Origin: Deltaproteobacteria bacterium
GTDB lineage: Bacteria > Myxococcota_A > Polyangia > GCA-2747355 > JADLHG01
Direction: 5' to 3'
Assembly: GCA_020848905.1 (NCBI GenBank)
Contig: JADLHG010000010.1
Span: forward strand, 1 to 44,963
Length of the DNA: 44,963 bases
Shown here: positions 38,884 through 44,963 of the stretch, one piece after another
Numbering within the stretch: the stretch's first letter is position 1
How the letters are laid out: every line of letters starts with the position of its first letter
Translations under genes and position numbers: made by a program
The notes under the pieces: generated by a model
Databases searched by the model: none
Seen by the model: only the letters and a program-made list of their open reading frames with translations
Told to the model about the DNA's origin: nothing

Positions 38884-40148
38884 GCGAGTCCCCGGCTCCA
38901 CCCCCCGCTCCGGCCCGGACTCGCACCACGCTCCGCGCGCTCGCGGTGGCGCTGGCCCTCGGCCTCGCCCACCTCGGACTCGGCGCGCTCCTCGGAGGCG
39001 TCCTCTCGCCCACCACGAATGCGGTCTTCTACGCCGCCAACCTCTACGTCCTCTACGCCGCGCAGCTCGTGGCGCGACGGGGCTCCCCCGGCCGGGTGGG
39101 CCTCTTCGCCCTCGGCTACTTCGTCCTCTTCGCGCTCGTGATGGTGCTCCTCGAGCGGCAGGCCCTCTTCATCCTGCTCGCCGTCTTCTACGCGAGCGTC
39201 TTCTCGGTCCCCTACCTCCTCGGATTCTTCGCCCTCTTCGTGCTCTCCTTCGTGGTCCTGCAGCCCTACGGCACGGAGGTCTTTATCCCGGCCGCGCTCG
39301 GCTACGCGCTCCTCGTCCGCGCGCACCGCGCCGGGGCCTCGCGCTTCCTCCTCGGCTGCTTCGCTGCCGGGCTCGGCTTTCTCCTCCTCGTGCTCTTTCC
39401 CCTGGTGCACCTCGCGATCCAGGACTCTCCCCGCACCTTCGGGCAGCTCCTCGACCGCTCGGACGTGCGCTCGGCCCTCCTCGTCTCTCTCTCGAGCGCC
39501 ACCGTCGCCACCTTCGTCGTGGCCCTCTTCGGCATCCCCCTCGCCTACGCCCTCGCCCGCCTCCCCTTCCGGGGGCGCCGGCTGGTCGAGACGCTCGTCG
39601 ATCTACCGATCCTCGTGCCGCAGTCCGTGGTCGGCATCGCGCTCCTCTCGCTCCTCGGGCCCGGTAGTCCCGCGGGAGCCTTCCTCGAAGACCGCCTGGG
39701 TCTCGCCGTCGCCGGACGCTTCTCGGGCCTCGTCCTGGCCCAGGTCTTCGTCTCCTGCCCCTTTCTGATCAAGACGGCCTGCACGGCCTTCCACGGCGTC
39801 CCCACCGAGCTCGAGAGCGCCGCGCGCACCCTCGGCGCCTCGCCCGCCGTCACCTTCCGCCGCGTGACGCTCCCCCTGGCCTCGCGGGGCCTCCTCACCG
39901 GAGCCGCCCTCTCGTGGGCCCGCGCGGTGAGCGAGTTCGGCGCGATCGTCCTCTTCGCCAGCTCCCCCCTCACCGCCCCGGTCCTCGTGCATACTGAATT
40001 CATGAAGGCCGGGGTCAGCGAGAGCCGTCCTATCGCCACGCTCCTGCTCCTCGTCTGCCTCTGGGTCTTCGTGCTGCTCCAGTTCGGCCAGGCCGTCCTG
40101 CCCCTCGCGTTGCGGCGGGACCCCGTCTCCCGCGAGGGGTCCCCGTGA
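38880..40148 (+). CDS. wtpB: WtpB/ModB-like permease with extra N-terminal membrane domain
   Basis: A 422-residue ABC importer permease. The usual permease begins near residue 160 and carries the cytoplasmic EAA loop, ELESAARTLGASPAVTFRRVTLP (about 310-332), which binds the ATPase. WtpB/ModB proteins are near 230-250 residues; here about 150 extra residues with four to five hydrophobic segments come first (for instance AVFYAANLYVLYAAQLVA and SVPYLLGFFALFVLSFVV). I do not know that domain. The ATG lies in the TGA overlap of the binding protein, and its own stop overlaps the GTG of the ATPase. Confidence 0.9.
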   Translation: MSESPAPPPAPARTRTTLRALAVALALGLAHLGLGALLGGVLSPTTNAVFYAANLYVLYAAQLVARRGSPGRVGLFALGYFVLFALVMVLLERQALFILLAVFYASVFSVPYLLGFFALFVLSFVVLQPYGTEVFIPAALGYALLVRAHRAGASRFLLGCFAAGLGFLLLVLFPLVHLAIQDSPRTFGQLLDRSDVRSALLVSLSSATVATFVVALFGIPLAYALARLPFRGRRLVETLVDLPILVPQSVVGIALLSLLGPGSPAGAFLEDRLGLAVAGRFSGLVLAQVFVSCPFLIKTACTAFHGVPTELESAARTLGASPAVTFRRVTLPLASRGLLTGAALSWARAVSEFGAIVLFASSPLTAPVLVHTEFMKAGVSESRPIATLLLLVCLWVFVLLQFGQAVLPLALRRDPVSREGSP

Positions 40149-40927
40149 TCCGCCTCGCTGCCGTCGAGCAGCGCTTCGGTTCCTTCCGCCTCTCGGTGGA
40201 CCTGGAGGCGCAGACGGGGGCCTACCTCGTGATCCTCGGACCGAGCGGCTGCGGCAAGTCGCTCCTCCTCGGCACGGTCGCCGGCCTTTACGCCCCGGCC
40301 ACGGGACGCATCCTGCTCGACGGGGAGGAGGTCACCGCGTGGCCTCCCGAGCGGCGCCAGGTGGGGCTGGTCTTCCAGCGCAGCTCGCTCTTTCCGCACC
40401 TCTCGGTGCGCGAGAACCTCGCCTTCGGGCTCCGCGTGCGCGGCGTCCCCCGCCCGGAGGTGGCCGCCCGCGTCGACGAGCTCGTCGAGACCTTCGGCCT
40501 CGGGGAGCTCCTCGATCGCCAGACCACCACCCTCTCCGGAGGCGAGGCCCAGCGCGTGGCTCTCGCGCGGGCGCTCGCGGTGAAGCCCCGGGTCCTGCTC
40601 CTCGACGAGCCGCTGAGCCTCCTCGACCACAACGCGCGCCTCGAGCTCCAGGAAGAGCTCCGCCGGCTGCACGGGCTGCTCGGCTTCACCGCGCTGCACG
40701 TCACCCACCACCGGGAGGAAGCCCGCGCCCTCGGGGGTCGCTGCGCCGTGATGCTGGGCGGACGCATCGTGCAGGAGGGCCCCATCGACGCGCTCCTCGA
40801 GTCCCCCCACTGCGCCTTCGTGGCCCGCTTCCTCGGCCTGAGCGCGCGCCCCGCGAGCCCCTCGGATTGCGGCGAGGCCTGCCTCGCTCGCCCCGGTCAC
40901 TGCGACCGTCGGAGGGCCGAGGGATGA
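40145..40927 (+). CDS. wtpC: WtpC/ModC-like ABC transporter ATPase lacking TOBE domain
   Basis: A 260-residue ATPase that powers the WtpB-like permease. Walker A GPSGCGKS (32-39), Q-loop Q78, signature LSGGEAQR (130-137), Walker B VLLLDE (150-155) and H-loop H188 are all present, so it should be active. WtpC and ModC usually have a C-terminal TOBE domain that senses the oxyanion; here the chain stops after about 240 residues with a short tail containing three cysteines (DCGEACLARPGHC). Oxyanion feedback in the usual way is therefore lacking, or done by the tail. The start GTG overlaps the upstream stop, and the ATG of the polyferredoxin overlaps its TGA. Confidence 0.92.
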   Translation: MIRLAAVEQRFGSFRLSVDLEAQTGAYLVILGPSGCGKSLLLGTVAGLYAPATGRILLDGEEVTAWPPERRQVGLVFQRSSLFPHLSVRENLAFGLRVRGVPRPEVAARVDELVETFGLGELLDRQTTTLSGGEAQRVALARALAVKPRVLLLDEPLSLLDHNARLELQEELRRLHGLLGFTALHVTHHREEARALGGRCAVMLGGRIVQEGPIDALLESPHCAFVARFLGLSARPASPSDCGEACLARPGHCDRRRAEG

Positions 40928-42129
40928 GCCGCCGCGCCGAAGGAAAAGCGTCGTCACATTCTAGAATGTTTAGATTCTTATGCGCGCCCGCCGCCCCCCT
41001 CCTCCTGCGCTGGCTCGTCGTCCTCCTCGTCCTCCTCGGCGGAGCCACGGGGCTCGGGGGGCTCGCCCACGCCGACGAGGGGCTGAAGAAGAACCCACTC
41101 CCCCTGGCCAAGGCGCTCGACCAGCCGATCTTCTCGCTCGACGGCACGCACGTGGAGCTCTTCTCGCTGCTCCTGCTCTTCCTCGGCACGCTGGTGGTCA
41201 TGTCGGTGCGGAAACGCCGCCAGCTCGTCCGGCACCTGGTGCAGGTCTCGGCGCTCCTCGTCTTCTTCTACGTGGTCTTCTCCTGCCTCGGGGTCTTCGG
41301 GCTGATCCGCAACACCTTCCACGGCATCTCGCTCATCGGCACGGTGCAGACCGAGTCCTTCTTCTGGATGAGCCTCCCGGTCTGCGTGCTGGCCTTCACC
41401 CTGATCACCGGCCCCTTCTTCTGCGGCTGGATCTGTCCCACCGGCACGATCCAGGAGCTCCTCGCCCTGCTGCGCGAGGCGCTGACCCGCAGGCCCCGCC
41501 TCCCCGTCGACCCGAGGACGGCGCTGCTGGTCGCCCCCCTCGCCACGGCGTTTCTCTACCTCGTCTTCTCGGTGAGCGAGGAGCGCAAGCTCTTCGTCGA
41601 GGACTCGAGCCTCTACTGGGCGGCGGCGAGTCTCTTTCTCCCCCTTCTCGTGATGACCCGCGTGGCCACGGACTCGGCCGCGCGTTCGCTGCGCTGGCTC
41701 AGTCTCGGCGCGATCCTCTTCAGCGTGGTCTTCAAGGTGGGGATCACCTCCCCCATGCACTTCGCCTTCATGGACATCGTGGACCCCGCCTCGGCGATCA
41801 CGACGCTGGTGCTGGCGGGCGCGTCGCTCGTGGTGGCCCGCGCCTGGTGCCGGTATCTCTGCCCCTGGGGGATGGTGATGGGCCTCGTGCATCGCTTTTC
41901 GCGGCAGCGCATCGAGGTGGACCCGGCGAGCTGCACCCAGTGCCGCCGCTGCGTGGACGCCTGCCGGGTCGAGGCCGTGACGATCGTGCCGGGGCGTCCG
42001 GAGCTCGGGAAGGTGGCCCTCGACCAGTGCCAGTTCTGCTACGCCTGCGTGGACGCTTGCCAGCGCGGCGCGATGCAGGTCACGGACACCTGGTGCCCGG
42101 CCGCGCCGCTCTCCGTCGAGAAGCGGTGA
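40924..42129 (+). CDS. NapH-like membrane polyferredoxin
   Basis: A 401-residue Fe-S membrane protein. It has an N-terminal leader-like helix, then about five more hydrophobic segments. Two CxxxCP sites (C167/C171 in FCGWICP; C309/C313 in WCRYLCPW) face the quinol side in NapH-type proteins. The C-terminus has two [4Fe-4S] sets, C337-C340-C343-C347 and C369-C372-C375-C379. In each the fourth Cys is followed by Arg or Gln, not Pro. It could pass electrons from the quinone pool to a periplasmic partner, as inferred from the family. Its start at 40924 has GAGGG close by; the internal ATG 40966 is the alternative. It overlaps genes on both sides by 4 bases. Confidence 0.88.
   Translation: MSRRAEGKASSHSRMFRFLCAPAAPLLLRWLVVLLVLLGGATGLGGLAHADEGLKKNPLPLAKALDQPIFSLDGTHVELFSLLLLFLGTLVVMSVRKRRQLVRHLVQVSALLVFFYVVFSCLGVFGLIRNTFHGISLIGTVQTESFFWMSLPVCVLAFTLITGPFFCGWICPTGTIQELLALLREALTRRPRLPVDPRTALLVAPLATAFLYLVFSVSEERKLFVEDSSLYWAAASLFLPLLVMTRVATDSAARSLRWLSLGAILFSVVFKVGITSPMHFAFMDIVDPASAITTLVLAGASLVVARAWCRYLCPWGMVMGLVHRFSRQRIEVDPASCTQCRRCVDACRVEAVTIVPGRPELGKVALDQCQFCYACVDACQRGAMQVTDTWCPAAPLSVEKR
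40956..40969. promoter_or_regulatory. Perfect 14-bp palindrome in 5' end of polyferredoxin gene
   Basis: ACATTCTAGAATGT is its own reverse complement and lies in an A/T-rich patch that uses TCT and AGA codons, rare in this GC-rich window. It may be an operator for an internal promoter, or an RNA processing site. Its TTCTAGAA core recurs at 27829-27836 in module A. Confidence 0.35.
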
Positions 42130-43688
42130 GGCCGCGAAACGAAGGGCGTGGCGGCCCGCGCCCCCCCGTTCGCCTCGCGCGAGCGCTCGCCCTTCTCGCC
42201 TCCCTGACCCTTCTCCTCGCGCCCATCGCGACCCCCGCCTGGGCCGAGCCCCACGACTGGCCCCAGGCCCGTCGGGACCCGGAGAACACCGCCGCCACCG
42301 CGCTTCCCCGAGGGAGCGGCCCGCTCGCCTCGTCGTGGCACTTCCGTCCGAGCCGCACGGTCTGGAGCTACGAGCCGGGGATGACGGTCTGGTCCTCGCC
42401 CTCGCTCGGCGCGGTGCGGGGCGACGCGCTGCTTTTCATCGGGAGCTACGACCGGTCGGTCTACGCGCTCGAGGCCGCGACGGGGAAGAAGCGCTGGCGC
42501 TTCGTCACCGGGGGCCCGGTCTACGGCACGCCGACGCTCCACCGCGAGGTGCTCTACGTGGCTTCGACCGACCGGTCGGTCTACGCGCTCGACGCGCACG
42601 ACGGACGCCGGCTCTGGAGCCACAGCGTGGTCCCCTACCGACCCACCCTTGGGGGTGCCCGCCTCGCGGCGCCGGCCGTGGGCAGGCTGGGGAGCGAGCT
42701 CCGCGTCTTCGTCGCGCACTGGGCCTTCGACAAGTCGGTCGGTCACCACCTCCAGTCGGCCGGCCTGGCGGCGCTCGACGCGACGACGGGCCGCGCCCTC
42801 TGGCAGGTCTCGCTCGGGGACAACCAGCTCGCCGCCCCCGTCCTCGCCGCGACGACGAACCCCGGGGAGCCGCCGCGAGTCTTCGTGGCCTCCGAGAACG
42901 GGAGCGTCCACGCCCTCGACGCGCGGACGGGAGCCCGACTCTGGACGCACACCGAACCGGCTACGATCAAGAGCGCTCCGGCCGTCTATCGTGCGGCCGA
43001 TGGACCGCGCCTGGTCTTCGGCACCAAGCAGGGGATCGTGCGCGCGCTGGACGCCCGCACCGGACGCCCCGTCTGGCGCTTCAAGACGGCCCACTGGGTG
43101 GACGGAAGCCCCGCGGTGGCGCGGCTCGAGGGACGCCCCCTCGTCCTCGTCGGCTCGTACGACAACCACCTCTACGCCCTCGATGGCGAGAGCGGACACG
43201 AGCGCTGGCGCTACCGCACGTCCGCGGGCTTCTACGGCAGCCCCGCCCTCCTCCAGCACCACGGCGAGACCCTCGTCTTCGCCGCCGCCTGGGACCACCA
43301 CCTGCACGCGCTCTCCGCGGCGAGCGGCAAGGTTCGCTTCCGCCGCTTCATGGGCCGACCGATCTGGGACTCGCTCCTCCTCGGCGACAGCACCTGGTCG
43401 AGCCCCATCGCGGCCGAGCTCGGCGGGACAGCGCTCGTCTACTTCGGCTCCTACGCCGGGACGCTCCACGCGCTGGAGCTGGCCGAGGCCTCGCAGACGA
43501 GCGCCACGCAGGAGAGCTCGAACCGCGCCTTCTTCGTGACCTTGCCCCTCGTCCTCCTCGGCGTGGGGCTGCTGGCCTACGCCCTCACCCGCGCGGAGCG
43601 GCGACGGGAGCGCTCCAGAGCAGCGCCGCTCCCGTCGCCCCGAGGTAGAGCGCGACGAGCAGACCCGCCACGCGGCCAAGACGGCTGA
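42126..43688 (+). CDS. Membrane-tethered PQQ-type beta-propeller protein
   Basis: A 520-residue protein. A signal peptide (ending PAWA, about residue 40) leads to seven to eight blades of the PQQ-binding-like type, each with a YALDAxxGxxxW pattern (YALEAATGKKRW, YALDAHDGRRLW, HALDARTGARLW, RALDARTGRPVW, YALDGESGHERW). A C-terminal helix (FFVTLPLVLLGVGLLAYAL) and a strongly basic tail anchor it, so the propeller faces the periplasm. No quinoprotein active-site Asp/Cys-Cys ring is visible, so it may be a binding scaffold, not an enzyme. Its GTG overlaps the polyferredoxin's TGA. Its last 104 bases overlap the convergent gene ending at 43585. Confidence 0.88.
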   Translation: MRPRNEGRGGPRPPVRLARALALLASLTLLLAPIATPAWAEPHDWPQARRDPENTAATALPRGSGPLASSWHFRPSRTVWSYEPGMTVWSSPSLGAVRGDALLFIGSYDRSVYALEAATGKKRWRFVTGGPVYGTPTLHREVLYVASTDRSVYALDAHDGRRLWSHSVVPYRPTLGGARLAAPAVGRLGSELRVFVAHWAFDKSVGHHLQSAGLAALDATTGRALWQVSLGDNQLAAPVLAATTNPGEPPRVFVASENGSVHALDARTGARLWTHTEPATIKSAPAVYRAADGPRLVFGTKQGIVRALDARTGRPVWRFKTAHWVDGSPAVARLEGRPLVLVGSYDNHLYALDGESGHERWRYRTSAGFYGSPALLQHHGETLVFAAAWDHHLHALSAASGKVRFRRFMGRPIWDSLLLGDSTWSSPIAAELGGTALVYFGSYAGTLHALELAEASQTSATQESSNRAFFVTLPLVLLGVGLLAYALTRAERRRERSRAAPLPSPRGRARRADPPRGQDG

Positions 43689-44238
43689 GCCACGGCCACC
43701 GGGCGAGCGGCTCGAGGAGGGCGAGCGGCAGCGTGTAGAGCGCCGTGCCGAGAAAGAGCCCCGCGAAGAGGAGCGCGCTCCCCGGGACCGAGCTCCCCGC
43801 GAGGGCCAGGCCCACCGCGCTGACGAAGGGGGGACAGGGGACGAGCCCCTGGAGCAGTCCGAGTCCGAAGGCCCCGCCGAAGCGTCCCGCCCGCGCCCCG
43901 CAGAGCGGTGCCGGCTGCCGGAGCACGCAGAGGAGGAGCAGCGCGGCCGAGGCGAGGCGCGTCGCGGCGCCGACGGAGGCGGGGAGCGCCCGCAGCTCGG
44001 CACCCGCCGCCGAGACCACCGTCGCCGCGGCGAGGTAGGCCAGAAAGCGCCCCAGGTTGTACCAGAGGAGCGTCCGCGCCCGCGCGGGGAGCTGCGCGAA
44101 ACGCGCGCCGTCTGCCCCCCCCTCGGTCGTCACGAGATACGGGCCGAGCACGAGCGCGCAGGACCAGAAGCAGTGCGGTCCCGAGGCGAGGCCGAGTAAG
44201 AGGCCACCGAGGAAGGAGGGTGTCGCGCCCACGCTCAC
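43585..44238 (-). CDS. DsbD_2/TauE-like (UreH-type) membrane protein
   Basis: A 217-residue membrane protein with about six helices in two similar halves. The first half has GLASGPHCFWSCALVLGPYL, close to the 'G.HC..MC' motif of the DsbD_2/UreH-like TauE/SafE family, and the second has GLVPCPPFVSAVGLALAG. These paired cysteine motifs are like those of thiol-redox or metal-moving relatives of DsbD and CcdA. It starts at GTG 44238, which overlaps the TGA of the ankyrin gene. Its C-terminus overlaps the convergent propeller gene. It may serve metal or thiol handling for the cofactor proteins nearby; this is inferred from location. Confidence 0.8.
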   Translation of the reverse strand: MSVGATPSFLGGLLLGLASGPHCFWSCALVLGPYLVTTEGGADGARFAQLPARARTLLWYNLGRFLAYLAAATVVSAAGAELRALPASVGAATRLASAALLLLCVLRQPAPLCGARAGRFGGAFGLGLLQGLVPCPPFVSAVGLALAGSSVPGSALLFAGLFLGTALYTLPLALLEPLARWPWLSRLGRVAGLLVALYLGATGAALLWSAPVAAPRG

Positions 44239-44879
44239 CTCGTCCGCGGCCGGACGGCCGGCGGCATGGAGAGCGGCGTCCGCCCATCGCGCGCGCGCGC
44301 CTCGATGGGGGCCCCGCGCTTGATGTAGTAGTGCGCCACCATCCGGTTCGGCGCGGTGTGGAGCGGCGTCATCCCGTCCACGTCCTGCGCGTCGAGTCGG
44401 GCCCCTCGACGCAGCAGGAGCTCCGCCACCGCCTCGGTGCTCGCCTCGTGGAGCGGCGTCATGAGAAACCGGTTCCGCGCCTGCACGCTCGCATCCCGCG
44501 ACAAGAGGAGCGACACCACCTCGCGCCTCCCCTTGCGCGCCGCCCAGTGGAGCGGCGTCATGCCCGCCTCGTCCCGCGCCTCGAGGGGCGCACCCCGTCG
44601 GAGCAGCAGGTCCGCCACGGCAGCCTGCCCGTGGATCGCGGCGTAGTGGAGCGGGGTGAAGCCGTGCGGCCCGCCGGCGCCGAGCGCTCTCGTCTCCGCC
44701 TCGCGCAGGGGGGCGAGCTCTCCGCGCGCGGCGGCGCGGTGCAGGGCCGGAGCCTCCTCGGCCACCTCCGCCGGACGCGTCGCGCACCCGACCCAGGCCA
44801 GGACCCAGGCCAGCGCTCCCACCACGCCCGCGGCGACGCGCGTTGACAAGCTCCGTCGGCCGCACCCAAGATCAGCCAT
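44235..44879 (-). CDS. Ankyrin-repeat probable lipoprotein
   Basis: A 214-residue protein. A basic n-region, a hydrophobic core and WVGC (Cys about 32) make a weak lipobox, since Trp is not usual at -3. Then come about five ankyrin repeats, each with a TPLH motif (GFTPLHYAAIHG, GMTPLHWAARKG, LMTPLHEAS, GMTPLHTAP, GRTPL), ending at a truncated last repeat. Ankyrin repeats bind partner proteins; an envelope location makes a DsbD_2 or propeller partner possible. GAGGGG lies five bases ahead of the ATG, and its stop overlaps the next gene's start. Confidence 0.85.
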   Translation of the reverse strand: MADLGCGRRSLSTRVAAGVVGALAWVLAWVGCATRPAEVAEEAPALHRAAARGELAPLREAETRALGAGGPHGFTPLHYAAIHGQAAVADLLLRRGAPLEARDEAGMTPLHWAARKGRREVVSLLLSRDASVQARNRFLMTPLHEASTEAVAELLLRRGARLDAQDVDGMTPLHTAPNRMVAHYYIKRGAPIEARARDGRTPLSMPPAVRPRTR

Positions 44880-44910
44880 CGCGTCCCCTCGAGCTCCATA
44901 CGCCTCGGCC

Positions 44911-44963
44911 CTGCTCCTCCTCGCCCTCTGCGCGCTCCCTGCGTGCGGCAAGCGCGACGAGCG
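44911..44963 (+). CDS. Possible 5' end of rightward lipoprotein gene
   Basis: From 44881 the frame reads into LLLLALCALPACGKRDE, with a fine LPAC lipobox, and runs off the window. No ATG or GTG lies in this frame; CTG 44911 is the only plausible start seen. A perfect TTGACA at 44843-44848 could be its -35, with a weak -10 near 44867. This may also be chance in GC-rich DNA; sequence beyond the edge would settle it. Confidence 0.3.
   Translation, partial: MLLLALCALPACGKRDE

Noticed and set aside
40980-42125. Frame running into the propeller gene from upstream
   Set aside because: It overlaps the NapH-like gene out of frame and has Arg/Pro-rich shadow sequence. GTG 42126 gives a signal peptide.
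1-44963. CRISPR array, insertion sequence, phage or integrase
   Set aside because: No spaced short repeats, transposase motifs or terminal inverted repeats were found. The only large repeat is the gene duplication at the left end.

Overview
The window is about 45 kb of very GC-rich DNA with no mobile element, CRISPR array, tRNA or rRNA visible. It looks like a chromosomal segment of a Myxococcota/Deltaproteobacteria-type Gram-negative bacterium. The evidence is: many lipoproteins with long Asp/Gly/Pro/Arg 'DGA / PRDA' linkers behind the lipobox; a C-terminal Gly-Cys / membrane helix / Arg tail like the MYXO-CTERM sorting signal (gene at 35577); outer-membrane proteins (TolC type, and a large propeller-barrel protein); and frequent 4-nt ATGA/GTGA start-stop overlaps. 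No species is claimed.

Left part (1-11.1 kb). A truncated gene and its full paralogue (1530-2582) flank a divergent gene for an exported archaemetzincin-like metalloprotease. Then come a GNAT acetyltransferase, a secreted NodB-type polysaccharide deacetylase with a Cys-rich tail, and an unknown exported protein. Next is a 989-residue fusion of NfnA-like and NfnB-like ferredoxin:NADP oxidoreductase parts with a zinc-ribbon/rubrerythrin-like tail. An exported protein of unknown function and two tandem exported cyclophilins follow.

Centre (11.1-23.8 kb). A four-gene membrane glycosylation cassette (GT2, flippase-like LPG-synthase TM protein, anchored beta-sandwich-like protein, GT39) is followed by a TetR-TolC-adaptor-RND efflux operon with a clear candidate TetR operator, and a lipoprotein with three CHRD domains.

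Redox module A (23.9-29.1 kb). Five closely spaced genes encode a membrane-anchored DUF6599-like protein, three DUF362 proteins with separate Tat-type leaders, and a polyferredoxin that reads as a NapH-NapG fusion. A 1.5-kaa propeller/outer-membrane-barrel protein follows.

Right part (33.7-45.0 kb). Three exported proteins of unknown function are followed by redox/metal module B. It holds a second DUF6599-like lipoprotein, a WtpABC-like tungstate/molybdate ABC transporter with an enlarged permease, a NapH-like polyferredoxin and a membrane-tethered PQQ-type beta-propeller, nearly all with overlapping start and stop codons. A DsbD_2/TauE-like membrane protein and an ankyrin-repeat lipoprotein converge on it.

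Modules A and B share a DUF6599-like exported protein and a quinol-dehydrogenase-like polyferredoxin. They are the best candidates for an undescribed envelope electron-transfer system that may depend on tungsten or molybdenum; this is inference from gene content. No gene-free stretch exceeds about 280 bases.
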